Shown here: one piece after another, positions 27,634 to 39,430 of the stretch
How positions within the stretch are numbered: position 1 is the stretch's first letter
How the letters are laid out: each line of letters begins with the position of its first letter
Assembly (NCBI RefSeq): GCF_000013745.1
Contig: NC_007925.1
Location: 5,270,001 to 5,334,000, forward strand
DNA from: Rhodopseudomonas_A palustris_F
GTDB taxonomy: Bacteria; Pseudomonadota; Alphaproteobacteria; Rhizobiales; Xanthobacteraceae
DNA: 64,000 bases
Direction: 5' to 3'
Translations under genes and position numbers: made by a program
Notes under the pieces: generated by a model
Database searches by the model: none
Seen by the model: the letters and a program-made list of their open reading frames with translations, nothing else
Told to the model about the DNA's origin: nothing

Positions 27634-28503
27634 ATCGGTCTCGTCGCGCACGCCGGCCGCCGACCGACGGCCAGGCTCGGCGGTCTCTTCGTCGTCCGAA
27701 GACTCGCCGGACGGCGGCGGACTATCGGGCGCGGGTTCGCTGGCCGGCACTGTTTCACTGTCCGGCGTGGCCGTGCTGGTACTGTCATCCTCGAAGGCGG
27801 GCGGCGGCGCGGCGGCGGCGGCCGGCTCCGAAGTCCAGTCCGCCGACGGCGCTTCGGTGACCGGGATGGCCACCGTCGCGGGCTTGCGGGGGCGGGGCTT
27901 GCGCGGCGGGGATGGCTTCGCCGCCACCCTCGGCGGCGCCGACGCAGCAGCCGGCGCGGCCGGCTCGGCCGCCGACTTTGCGACCGGCTTTGCGACCGGC
28001 TTGGCGATCGTTTTGGCAACGGTCTCGGCGACGGTCTTGGCGGCCGACTTTGTCACCGAACCGACGAGCGAGTTGGCCAGCGACTTGGCCAGCGATTTGG
28101 CCGCCTTGGCAACGGGGGCCGGCGCGCTCGGCGGTGCCGAAGCCTTGCTGGTCGTCCTGTTGGTCGCCTTGGTGATCGACTTGGAAGCCGCGGTGGAAAG
28201 CGCCTTGGAAGCCTGCTTGGCGGGCTTGGCGGCCGACTTTGCGGCCTTCTTGGCCGGCTTGGCGGCCGAGGCCTTGGCCGGTCGCTTCGCAGACGTCTTC
28301 GCCGAACTCTTCGCAGCCTTCTTGGAGGCTTTCTTGACGGTCTTGCCGGCGGCTTTCTTCGCGGCCTTCTTGGAGGCCTTCTCGGAGGTCTTCTTGGCGG
28401 ACTTCTTGGCGGACTTCTTCGCTAGCAAAAGCTTGGCGGCTTTCTTGTCCTTCTTTTGCTGTTTGTCCTTTTTCCCCTTCTTGTCTTTTTTGCTCTTTGC
28501 CAT
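27619..28503 (-). CDS. Histone H1-like Lys/Ala-rich protein
   Basis: 294 residues from ATG 28503, which has AGGAGG 7 bases upstream; the frame continues upstream to 28581 but without support. Residues 1-190 are repeated Lys-Ala-Ser units (for example KKSAKKSAKKTSEKASKK, KPAKKAAKSAAKPAK), as in bacterial histone H1-like proteins. The C-terminal 100 residues are acidic and Pro/Ser/Thr-rich (FEDDSTSTATPDSE). The first part would coat DNA or other polyanions; the acidic tail might limit this binding. Function is inferred from composition only. It is near but not clearly part of the glc operon. Confidence 0.75.
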   Translation of the reverse strand: MAKSKKDKKGKKDKQQKKDKKAAKLLLAKKSAKKSAKKTSEKASKKAAKKAAGKTVKKASKKAAKSSAKTSAKRPAKASAAKPAKKAAKSAAKPAKQASKALSTAASKSITKATNRTTSKASAPPSAPAPVAKAAKSLAKSLANSLVGSVTKSAAKTVAETVAKTIAKPVAKPVAKSAAEPAAPAAASAPPRVAAKPSPPRKPRPRKPATVAIPVTEAPSADWTSEPAAAAAPPPAFEDDSTSTATPDSETVPASEPAPDSPPPSGESSDDEETAEPGRRSAAGVRDETDIALE

Positions 28504-28594
28504 CGTGGTCCTCCTGTTGCGCTGATCACTCTGTTGCGCTGGCGCCGGCCAGCGAGCGTTCAAGCAAGGCGCGTCCAGCACGGACCCCTGTGGA

Positions 28595-29904
<1,310 letters not shown>

Positions 29905-29908
<4 letters not shown>

Positions 29909-31146
29909 GTCGCGGCTCCGCGCAGCATCCGGCCGCGATTGAGGATGTTTTTCGGATCGAAACTGGCGCGCACCCGCTGGCCGAGCGCGGCCAGGCCCGC
30001 CGCCTGCGGATGAAACACGTCGACCGCCTGGCGCACCGGCTCCGGCGCGCGGATCAGCGTGGCGTGGCCGCCGATCGCCTCGACGCGCTGCCGCAGGATC
30101 TTGGCGTTGGCATCGACCGAGGGCGGCAGCGCCGCCCAGATCAGCCCGCCGGCCCAGTCATAAACCACCTCACCCTGGCTCTCCCGCGCCAGAGTCTGGC
30201 CGAACTTGCCGCCGGATGCCGGCGGGCAGACGATCCGCCACACCGGCCACAGCGCGCGCGGGCCACTGGCTGCGAACGGCGCGACGTCGCGGATCGCCGC
30301 CCAAGCCGCGCTTGACGCGGCATCTTCCAGAATCTCGGCCGTGCCGAACGAGGCCAGCCGCGCGGCCAGCGACGCCGCGCGATGCACGACTGATGCGGTG
30401 ATGCCTTCCAGCCGGATCAAGGTCAGCGCCTGATCCGGCGCGCCGATCTCGCCGAGCGGCGCGGCGGTGGTGCGCAGCACCGAGCCCGGCAGATGCGCGG
30501 CGCCGGAGACGTCATAGGGCGAACCCAGGGCCTGCGTCATCGCCGCGTTGGCTTTGAGGTCGTCGAGCCCGCGCAGCAGCAGCGTGCGTTCGCTCTCCGG
30601 GCGCGGCATCACCTTCAGCGTCACCTCGGTCATCACCGCCAGCGTGCCCCAGGAGCCCGCCAGCAGCTTGCACAGGTCATAGCCGGTGACGTTCTTCACC
30701 ACGCGGCCGCCGGCCTTGAAGCTGTCGCCGAAGCCGGACACCGCGTGGGCGCCGAGCAGATGGTCGCGCGCGCCGCCGGCCTTGATCCGCCGCGGCCCGG
30801 CAAGCCCCGCGGCGATCATGCCACCGATGGTGCCTTCGTCCGCCGCGGTGCCGAGCAGGCCGGAGGTGTCGATCGGCTCGAAGGCGAATTGCTGGTTCTT
30901 GGAATCGATCAGCGACTTGACGTCCGCAAGCGGCGCGCCGGCCTGCACGGTGATGATCAACTCGTTCGGCTCATAGTCTTTGACCGCGTTGAGCGACGAC
31001 AGGTCGAGCAGCGCATTGGTCGCCATCGGCTGGCCAATCGCGCGCTTGGTGCCGTGACCGACGATTTCCAGCGGCTGCTCGCCGGCGATCGCCGCGCGCA
31101 CCGCGTCTTCGACATCCTTGGCGTCGCGGGGCTTCAGAGTTTCCAC
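29905..31146 (-). CDS. glcE: Glycolate oxidase FAD-binding subunit
   Basis: 413 residues from the GTG at 31146, which starts the family N-terminus (ETLKPRDAKDVEDAVRAA); the open frame extends much further upstream but only as a shadow of glcD. The FAD_binding_4 region is seen in LEIVGHGTKRAIGQ and GTIGGMIAAGLAGPRR, and GGRVVKNVTGYDLCKL is characteristic of GlcE. It works with GlcD and GlcF. The start is 51 bases after the glcD stop. Confidence 0.95.
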
Positions 31147-31196
31147 GATCAGATCTTTGCTGTGAGAGGTGTGAACGCGCGGCAGGCCTGGACGTT

Positions 31197-32690
31197 TCAA
31201 AACCGCGGAATGTCCGGGAACGCCAGTCTGCCGCCATGGACGTGGACGCGGCCCAATTCGGCGCAGCGATGCAGCGTCGGAAACACCTTGCCGGGGTTGA
31301 GCAGGCCGTCCTTGTCGAAGGCGCATTTCAGCCGCTGCTGCTGGTTGAGGTCGATCTCGGAAAACATCTCCGGCATCAGGTCGCGCTTCTCGATGCCGAC
31401 GCCGTGCTCGCCGGTCAGCACGCCGCCGACCTCGACGCAAAGCCGCAAGATGTCGGCGCCGAACGCTTCCGCCTTGTCCATCTCGCCGGGCTTGTTGGCG
31501 TCGTACAAAATCAGCGGGTGCAGGTTGCCGTCGCCGGCGTGAAATACGTTGGCGACGCCGAGGCCGTATTTTTCCGACATCTCTTTCATCCGGCGCAACA
31601 CCAGCGGCAATTGCTTGCGCGGGATGGTGCCGTCCATGCACAGATAGTCTGGCGAAATCCGCCCGACCGCCGGGAACGCCGCTTTGCGGCCGGCCCAGAA
31701 CAGCAGCCGCTCCTTCTCCGAGATCGAGATCTGGCAGGTGGTCGAGCCGCAGGACAGCGCGATGCTCTCGACCCGGCTGATCAGCTCGTCGACCTCGACG
31801 CCGGGACCATCGAGTTCGATGATCAGCAGCGCCTCCACATCCAGCGGATAGCCGGCGTGGACAAAAGCTTCGGCGGCGTGGATCGCAGGCCGATCCATCA
31901 TCTCCATGCCGCCCGGAATGATGCCGGCGCCGATGACCCGCGCCACGCATTCGCCGGCGGCCTCGACATCGGCGAAGCCGACCATCAGCGCGCGCGCGGT
32001 TTCGGGCTTTTGCAGAATCCGCACCGTGACCTCGGTGATGACGCCGAGCAGGCCCTCGGAGCCGGTGATGATGCCCATCACGTCGTATCCGCAAGTCTCA
32101 GCGGTCTTGCCGCCGACCTTGATGATCTCGCCGCTGATCAGCACGATCTCGCAGCCGAGCACGTTGTTGGTGGTCATGCCGTATTTCAGGCAATGCACGC
32201 CGCCGGAATTCTCCGCGATGTTGCCGCCGATCGAACAGGCGATCTGCGACGACGGGTCCGGCGCGTAGTAGAAGCCGCGGTGATCGACCGCCTGGCTGAT
32301 CGCGAGGTTGGTGACGCCGGGCTCCACCACCACGGCGCGGTTGTCGAAATCGATCTCGCGGATCCGCTTGAATTTGCTTAAGCCCAGCAGCACGCCGTCG
32401 GCGAGCGGCAGCGCACCGCCGGACAGCGAGGTGCCGGAGCCGCGCGGCACCACGCGGATGCCGTTGGCGTGGCAATATTTCAGCACCTGCGAGACCTGTT
32501 TGGTGGTGTCCGGCAGCACCACCAGCATCGGCGGCTGCCGATACGCCATCAGCCCGTCGGACTCGTAAGGGATCATCTCGGCGGCCGAGGAGATCACCCC
32601 CTCGCCCGGCACGATCTTGCGCAAGGCGGCGACGATCTCGTCGCGGCGCGCCAGCACGGCCTGATCCGGCTCCGGCATCTTGATCGACAT
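31197..32690 (-). CDS. glcD: Glycolate oxidase catalytic subunit GlcD
   Basis: 497 residues, full length. FAD-dependent oxidation of glycolate (or D-lactate) to the keto acid. Signatures: VVPRGSGTSLSGGALP for the FAD-binding domain, CSIGGNIAENSGGVHCLKYG, and the C-terminal VFHAGDGNLHPLILYD and LTGEHGVGIEKRDLM. First gene of the glcDEF operon. Glycolate arises from phosphoglycolate during RuBisCO oxygenation, which would fit an autotroph, but RuBisCO is outside this window. Confidence 0.96.
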   Translation of the reverse strand: MSIKMPEPDQAVLARRDEIVAALRKIVPGEGVISSAAEMIPYESDGLMAYRQPPMLVVLPDTTKQVSQVLKYCHANGIRVVPRGSGTSLSGGALPLADGVLLGLSKFKRIREIDFDNRAVVVEPGVTNLAISQAVDHRGFYYAPDPSSQIACSIGGNIAENSGGVHCLKYGMTTNNVLGCEIVLISGEIIKVGGKTAETCGYDVMGIITGSEGLLGVITEVTVRILQKPETARALMVGFADVEAAGECVARVIGAGIIPGGMEMMDRPAIHAAEAFVHAGYPLDVEALLIIELDGPGVEVDELISRVESIALSCGSTTCQISISEKERLLFWAGRKAAFPAVGRISPDYLCMDGTIPRKQLPLVLRRMKEMSEKYGLGVANVFHAGDGNLHPLILYDANKPGEMDKAEAFGADILRLCVEVGGVLTGEHGVGIEKRDLMPEMFSEIDLNQQQRLKCAFDKDGLLNPGKVFPTLHRCAELGRVHVHGGRLAFPDIPRF

Positions 32691-32757
32691 GCTGCGTCCT
32701 CCAGGCTTGGCGCGGGCTATCGCCGCACTCTTTTGTCGTGAGTAGCCGTTCTCGTCG

Positions 32758-33432
32758 TCAGGCGCCGACCAGAATCCGCGCCGGCATCACCGCCTGTACC
32801 ACCAGGCCGCGGGCGCGGGCGTCCATCACGCCGACCGCGCGCAGCGCCAACAGCGTCACGGTCTGCACCGCGTCGCGCAGCCGGCCGGCGTCGTCGAGAT
32901 TGTCCGGCGCCAGCGGCCCGACCAGCGATTCATGCAGCGCGCCGAGCAGCGCGGTGGCGGCGAGTGCCGTATCCTGCGCCGGCAGATGCCCGGCGCGCAC
33001 CGCGGCGACAATGCGCAATTCGATCTCGCCGGCGATTTCGCGGCGGCTGGCGAGCCTGGACGCGGTGACGTCGACGTCGACCGGCTCGGCCAAAATGCCC
33101 CAGGCCAATTTGCGATGCGACAGCACATGTACCGCCACCGTGGTGACCGCGGCGGCGAGCGCCGAGGACGGTCCGGGTGCTGCATCGGCGGCGCGGCGGA
33201 TCGCCGCCAGTTCGTCGCGCGACACCTCGGCGATCAGTTCGGAGATCAGGTCGGCCTTGCAGGGAAAGTAACGGTACACAGTGCCGGCGGCGACGCGCGC
33301 CCGGGTCGCGACCGGGGCGATCTGCACGGCCGCCATACCGCCTTCGGCGGCGGTCTCTCGCGCGGCGGAGAGAATCGCCTGGCGGCGAGCTGCAAGACGT
33401 TTGACGACTTGCTGGGTGCGCCGGTAAACCAT
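32758..33432 (-). CDS. TetR/AcrR family transcriptional regulator
   Basis: 224 residues from ATG 33432 (GGGAAGAG 6 bases upstream). The N-terminal helix-turn-helix is seen in AAVQIAPVATRARVAAGTVYRYFPCKADL. The C-terminal ligand-binding domain is unassigned. It lies 67 bases upstream of glcD in the same direction, so it may be co-transcribed with and regulate glcDEF; GlcC of enteric bacteria is a GntR protein, so this would be a different mode. Not certain. Confidence 0.85.
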   Translation of the reverse strand: MVYRRTQQVVKRLAARRQAILSAARETAAEGGMAAVQIAPVATRARVAAGTVYRYFPCKADLISELIAEVSRDELAAIRRAADAAPGPSSALAAAVTTVAVHVLSHRKLAWGILAEPVDVDVTASRLASRREIAGEIELRIVAAVRAGHLPAQDTALAATALLGALHESLVGPLAPDNLDDAGRLRDAVQTVTLLALRAVGVMDARARGLVVQAVMPARILVGA

Positions 33433-33600
33433 GGCGGTCTCTTCCCTCTCAGTCGGCCGCGGCACAAACCGCCGATTTTTCAAGGCTTGGAGCGAACGGC
33501 TAAGAATCCAAAAGATCGTTCACTCAAGTTGCCAAAGAACTGAACACCAATTCAGACACCCTGACAAGTGGCATTTCCACAACGCCACCACCTGCAGCAA

Positions 33601-33918
33601 CTACCCGGCGACGCCCATCGCGCGGGCCAAGGCGGCCACCGTCATCCCGGTGATCACCGCGAGGAAGTCGTTGCGCCGGATGATGGTGACCGCCATCGCG
33701 GCGGCGATCGCCACCATCACCACCGGGCCGCCATTGACCGCGACCGGCAGCGCCGCGGCGACGATGATCGAGCCCGGCAGCGCATCGAGCATCCGCCGAA
33801 TCCGCGGCGTCACGGTCACGTATCCCATCAGCCAATAGCCACCGAGCCGCGACGCCACGGTCACCGCGGTCATCACCGCAAACGCCAGCATGACGTCGCT
33901 GCGCAGAAACTCGCTCAT
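33601..33918 (-). CDS. azlD: AzlD family branched-chain amino acid exporter subunit
   Basis: 105 residues with about four membrane segments, the usual size for AzlD. Begins at ATG 33918, which overlaps the azlC stop (ATGA). Segment RLGGYWLMGYVTVTPRIRRMLDALPGSIIVAAALP carries the conserved R-x-(n)-LPG pattern of the family. AzlC-AzlD pairs export branched-chain amino acids or their analogues across the inner membrane. Confidence 0.92.
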   Translation of the reverse strand: MSEFLRSDVMLAFAVMTAVTVASRLGGYWLMGYVTVTPRIRRMLDALPGSIIVAAALPVAVNGGPVVMVAIAAAMAVTIIRRNDFLAVITGMTVAALARAMGVAG

Positions 33919-34658
33919 GCCGGATGTCCGTGGCGCGGCGGCGGATCGTCCATCAGCCCGGCGCTGATCGCGCCCGACAATGCGCCGGCGATGATGAACC
34001 ACCAGCCGGGTACCAGCGCGTGCACCGCCACCGCGACGGCGCCGGAGACCGCCCAAGGCAGCGCCTTCCGCGGCCCCTTCCAGGCCGGTACCAGCATGGC
34101 GGCGAAGAACGCCGGCATCACCAGGTCGACGCCGTATTTCTTCGGATCGGCAAGCTGTTCGGCGAGCAGGAATCCCGGGATCGCCGCCACCACCCACAGC
34201 GCGTACAGCACCAGGCCGCCGCCGACATAGAACCAGGCATTGGCGCCGCCGTGCTCGCGGTAGCGCATCGCGGCGAGCCAGCCGCCATCGGTGACCAGCA
34301 GCATCGAGGAATAAGCCTGCCACGGCGGCAGATTGCCGAACCACGGCTGCATCGTGGCCGTCATCAGCACGAAGCGGATGTTGACTGTGGTGGTGAGCAG
34401 CGCCAAGGCGGCGATCGACGACGGCGTCAGCCGGTCCGGCCAGGCCTGCACCGCGACGAATTGCGACAGCCCGCCATAGACGCTGATCATCATCACCTCG
34501 ACCTCGGCCAAGGTGAAATGCTTCTGCGCGCACAAGGCGCCGAACGCCATGCCGAAGGCCAGCGTCCCGGGCAGCAGCGGCCCGATCGCGATCACGCCGG
34601 GCAAAATGCCGTCGCGCGCCCAATAGGCTGGGGCTTTTGGAATATGGGAGGTCATCAT
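33915..34658 (-). CDS. azlC: AzlC family amino acid exporter subunit
   Basis: 247 residues from ATG 34658 (a second ATG at 34655 is possible; an upstream extension to 34868 has no hydrophobic or conserved sequence). Membrane protein of about 7 segments; conserved GILPGVIAIGPLLPGTLAFGMAFG and TTTVNIRFVLM and LLVTDGGWL patterns fit AzlC. Works with the overlapping azlD. The gene is divergent from the nuclease-like gene at 34789. Confidence 0.92.
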   Translation of the reverse strand: MMTSHIPKAPAYWARDGILPGVIAIGPLLPGTLAFGMAFGALCAQKHFTLAEVEVMMISVYGGLSQFVAVQAWPDRLTPSSIAALALLTTTVNIRFVLMTATMQPWFGNLPPWQAYSSMLLVTDGGWLAAMRYREHGGANAWFYVGGGLVLYALWVVAAIPGFLLAEQLADPKKYGVDLVMPAFFAAMLVPAWKGPRKALPWAVSGAVAVAVHALVPGWWFIIAGALSGAISAGLMDDPPPRHGHPA

Positions 34659-34737
34659 CCGTCCGTGTTTACCGCTGAAGCTCATGCGGGCGTTGCACGA
34701 CGAGGTCAAGCGCTGGGTGCCATGCGGCGGCGGCGGA

Positions 34738-34766
34738 TTGCCGCCGCTACGAACTCGCGTTATAGT
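34738..34766 (+). promoter_or_regulatory. Putative sigma-70 promoter of the nuclease/ParA cassette
   Basis: TTGCCG at 34738-34743, 17 bases, then TATAGT at 34761-34766. The match to consensus is 4 of 6 and 5 of 6. The ATG of the first cassette gene is 22 bases after the -10 element, leaving a very short leader with GGGAA as ribosome site. Position between divergent genes supports it; untested. Confidence 0.5.
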
Positions 34767-34788
34767 TGCGCGGGCTTGGGAATCCTGA

Positions 34789-35604
34789 ATGCCGCCGCCG
34801 CCATCCGTCCGGTCCGTGACCGAGCGACTGAAAGCCTTGCTGCCGCCGGACGGCACGCCGGTGCTCAACCGGGTGCTGCGGCTGATGCTGTCGCGGGATT
34901 TCGGCCAGTCAATCAGCGACGCGCTCTACGAGCAAGCGCGCGACAGCCTGTTCGCCTCGGGGCAGATCGGCCGGCTACGCGGCCAGGGCGGGCAAGTGTT
35001 TCTCGCCAAGAGCGACAATGGCGGCGTCGCCGAACCAACAGCCTCCGATGCCGGCTCGAAACTATCCGAGAGCGAGCTGATGCCGCATCTCGGGCGCTAT
35101 CTGAAAACCGCATTTCGCAAGGAGCTCGACATCCCGGCCCATGGCGAATGGCTGGTCAAGGATACGTCGCAGATGGGACCGCCGCGCGGGCGCTGGGCGC
35201 GGCCGGACTTCGTGCTTCTGACCGCGATGCGGTTTCGGGTGATGCCTGGCGCGCAGCTCGACGTCTATTCCTTCGAGCTGAAAGCCGAATACGGCGCCAC
35301 TGACCTCGCGGTCTATGAGGCGCTGGCGCAGACCCGCTTCACCCATTTCGGCTATCTGGTCTGGCATCTGCCGGAGGGATCGCCGGCCGGAGCGCGGCTT
35401 CCGGACATCACCGGGCAGTGTGGTCAGCACGGCATCGGGCTGATCCGCGTCCATGAGCCGGCCACCGACGACGGCTTCGAGACCGTGCTCGATCCGATCC
35501 GCAAGCCGACGCCGCCGGCCGCGGTCGACAGTTTCCTGGAGCGGCGGTTGTCCGAAGACGAGCAGAAGCTGCTGCGGAGCGCGTTGGCGGGGACCGCAGC
35601 ATGA
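34789..35604 (+). CDS. Winged-helix plus PD-(D/E)XK nuclease-like protein
   Basis: 271 residues, not assigned to a named family. Residues 38-74 (FGQSISDALYEQARDSLFASG, then GRLRGQGGQVFLA) look like a winged helix with a basic wing. Residues 95-225 fit a PD-(D/E)XK nuclease core: Glu97 in a helix, ARPDF (Asp140), SFELKAE (Glu163, Lys165) and then a helix containing Gln181. All catalytic-type residues are present, so the protein may be an active DNA nuclease. The stop overlaps the ParA-like gene start (ATGA), indicating a functional unit. Fold assignment is from pattern only. Confidence 0.72.
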   Translation: MPPPPSVRSVTERLKALLPPDGTPVLNRVLRLMLSRDFGQSISDALYEQARDSLFASGQIGRLRGQGGQVFLAKSDNGGVAEPTASDAGSKLSESELMPHLGRYLKTAFRKELDIPAHGEWLVKDTSQMGPPRGRWARPDFVLLTAMRFRVMPGAQLDVYSFELKAEYGATDLAVYEALAQTRFTHFGYLVWHLPEGSPAGARLPDITGQCGQHGIGLIRVHEPATDDGFETVLDPIRKPTPPAAVDSFLERRLSEDEQKLLRSALAGTAA

Positions 35605-36497
35605 GCGCGAAAATCATCGCGGTCGCCAATATGAAGGGCGGCGTCGGCAAGACCGCAACCGTGGTTTCGCTCGCAGAAGCGCTCGCCGCCAGCGGCTATC
35701 GCGTGCTGGTGATCGATCTCGACGCCCAGGCCAACGCCTCGATCTGCCTCGCCGGGGATTCCATGCTGGCGATGCTGATGGCGCGGCAGGCGACGATCGA
35801 GGGATTTCTGCACGACCGGCTGCTCGGCAAGCGGCAGATGAGTCTCGGTGACTGCATCCGCAACAACATCAGCAACGTCTCGCATCTCAACAAGCAGCTC
35901 GCGATCTCGCTGTTGCCGTCGAGCCCGGAGCTGCGCAATTTCGAGCAGATGCTGATCTATGAGCTGACCCAGGCCAAGATGAGCTGGGCCGACATCGTCA
36001 AAAGCCTCACCGCGGTGATGAGCACGCATCTCGCCAAAGCCCGCAAGACCTACGACTTCGTGCTGATCGACTGCGCGCCGGGAATTTCCGCGCTGACCGA
36101 GGTCAGCATCAGGCTCGCCGACCTGATCATCGTGCCGACCATCGCCGATTTCCTGTCGACCTTCGGGCTGCAGAATTTCTGCATCACGATGGCGAGCCGC
36201 GGGCTGTCGGAGCAGCTGAAACGCCCATCGCGGCCGCCTTATGTGCTGATCACGCGGCGCCGCCAGATCAAGATCCACGCCGAAACCGCCGCGCAGCTGC
36301 GCAACGAGGCGACCGCGGAGCAGCCGGCCTTCGCGACATTCGAAACCGAAATTCCCGAGGCCGTGACAATCGCCGACGCGCTCGGCCAGACCACCAAGTT
36401 TCCGACCTTCTCCCAAAAATGGGGCCCCGTCGTGGTGCCGCTGCTGGCGGACCTTGTCGATGAACTCACGGAGGTACTCGATGTCGATCGCGCTTGA
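35601..36497 (+). CDS. ParA/Soj-like ATPase
   Basis: 298 residues of the ParA/MinD superfamily. The deviant Walker A motif is KGGVGKT (Lys12 to Thr18, with the signature Lys12 needed for dimer ATPase sandwich), Walker A' is VLVIDLDAQANAS (Asp41) and Walker B is FVLIDCAPG (Asp157). Such ATPases position DNA or protein complexes by dynamic binding. No ParB-type CTPase or parS site is near and it is not the chromosomal parAB locus, which lies with gidB. It overlaps the upstream nuclease-like gene by 4 bases and the downstream gene by 17, so all three are probably made together. Confidence 0.87.
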   Translation: MSAKIIAVANMKGGVGKTATVVSLAEALAASGYRVLVIDLDAQANASICLAGDSMLAMLMARQATIEGFLHDRLLGKRQMSLGDCIRNNISNVSHLNKQLAISLLPSSPELRNFEQMLIYELTQAKMSWADIVKSLTAVMSTHLAKARKTYDFVLIDCAPGISALTEVSIRLADLIIVPTIADFLSTFGLQNFCITMASRGLSEQLKRPSRPPYVLITRRRQIKIHAETAAQLRNEATAEQPAFATFETEIPEAVTIADALGQTTKFPTFSQKWGPVVVPLLADLVDELTEVLDVDRA

Positions 36498-36936
36498 TGG
36501 TTTCGAGGTTTTGTGCCGGCTCGGCGCCCATCCCGACTTGTTCGCGCCGGTGCGAGTCGACGCCGACAAGGCGGCGCGCGCGCTGGTGCTGAAGTGCCTG
36601 AAGGCCAAGTCGGTCGGCGTCGAGGCGCTGCGCAGCATTCGCGCGATCATCGGCGACGAGCCGTTCGCGCTGTTGCTCGACGGCCTCAAGGATTCCGAGG
36701 TGAAAAGCATTTTGACCCGGCTCGACAAGCATTGCCCGGAGTTGAAGCAAGGCAAGCCGGCGTCGCAACGCCAGCAGTTGCGGGCGATCGCCGAGGACTT
36801 GTCCGATCCCTCGCCGCCGCCGAAGAAAACCGCAAAGAAAGCCGCCGCCGCACAGCCGGAGAAACCCGCGGCGCCGAAGCGACTCGGCAGCGAAGTGATG
36901 GAGCAGTTTCGCGAAGGCGGCAAACGCAAGCGGTAG
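36481..36936 (+). CDS. Small protein with basic C-terminal tail, third gene of cassette
   Basis: 151 residues from ATG 36481, which has GGAGG 7 bases upstream; an in-frame ATG at 36454 lies deeper in the ParA-like gene. The N-terminal 100 residues are predicted helical (DADKAARALVLKCLKAKSVGVEALRSI) with no recognised domain. The last 50 residues are Lys/Pro/Ala-rich (PPPKKTAKKAAAAQPEKP) and end in GGKRKR, suggesting nonspecific DNA binding. By position it could be the adaptor that links the ATPase to DNA, as small partners do in other ParA systems; this is inference. Confidence 0.72.
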   Translation: MSIALDGFEVLCRLGAHPDLFAPVRVDADKAARALVLKCLKAKSVGVEALRSIRAIIGDEPFALLLDGLKDSEVKSILTRLDKHCPELKQGKPASQRQQLRAIAEDLSDPSPPPKKTAKKAAAAQPEKPAAPKRLGSEVMEQFREGGKRKR

Positions 36937-37044
36937 TACCAGCCCCATCTCCGTCATTCGCTCCACAACGCGCCGTCATCCTCTCAGCCCGAAATTCTTG
37001 ATCGGCCCTCAAGCTGCTGGCCTATCTATAATGAGCGCCCTCTC

Positions 37045-37138
37045 CGCGTCTTGGCCGGGCTTGTCCCGGCCATCCACGGAAACAGACAAAGCTTCGCTCG
37101 TGGGCGTGGATGGCCGCGACGAGCCCGGCCATGACGCG
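37045..37138. repeat. Intergenic palindromic repeat (GGCCGGGCTTGTCCCGGCC type)
   Basis: Left arm GCGTCTTGGCCGGGCTTG and CCGGCCATCCACG is mirrored by CGTGGATGGCCG and CGAGCCCGGCCATGACGCG. The element can form one long hairpin. It lies in the 365-base gap between the cassette and ftsH; I recognise this as a common dispersed element of Bradyrhizobium-type genomes from memory. Confidence 0.75.
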
Positions 37139-37245
37139 TTGAGCCGAAGTGCCAGGGCGGCTTCGCTGTATTCCCGGTCGGGCTCTCGCGATGACGACTC
37201 ACCCCATGACATGCCCACGCATGCAGGGAATCATCCCCCCAACAA

Positions 37246-37271
37246 AAAACGCGGCGTTGCCGCCGCGTTTT
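37246..37271 (-). terminator. Bidirectional terminator beyond ftsH
   Basis: AAAACGCGGCG-TTGC-CGCCGCGTTTT forms an 11-bp stem with T runs on both strands. It lies 31 bases downstream of the ftsH stop and can also end the cassette transcript. Confidence 0.88.
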
Positions 37272-37301
37272 GTCGTCTCATAGGATCGTTCGGTCGCAGC
37301 G

Positions 37302-39218
<1,917 letters not shown>

Positions 39219-39430
39219 CTATCTTCCTTCTCGGCCGCGCGGATCGCGGCCCGTGCCCTTGGGTGACAAGGGGTGTCCTTGGGTTGGCTTAAGACACAAT
39301 CTAGGTGTGCCATTGGCCGCTGCCAAGGGAACCAGTCAGGACTATTTAGCGCATCATCGCGCCCACCACGCTTCGATAATGCCCCTCTGATTGCGGTCTT
39401 TCAACGGTGGTTAAGGAGAGGTGGCGCGAA

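Noticed and set aside
33601..34623. 340-codon minus-strand frame joining azlC and azlD regions
   Set aside because: The first part is a shadow in the wrong frame; the true azlD starts at ATG 33918 with the ATGA overlap.
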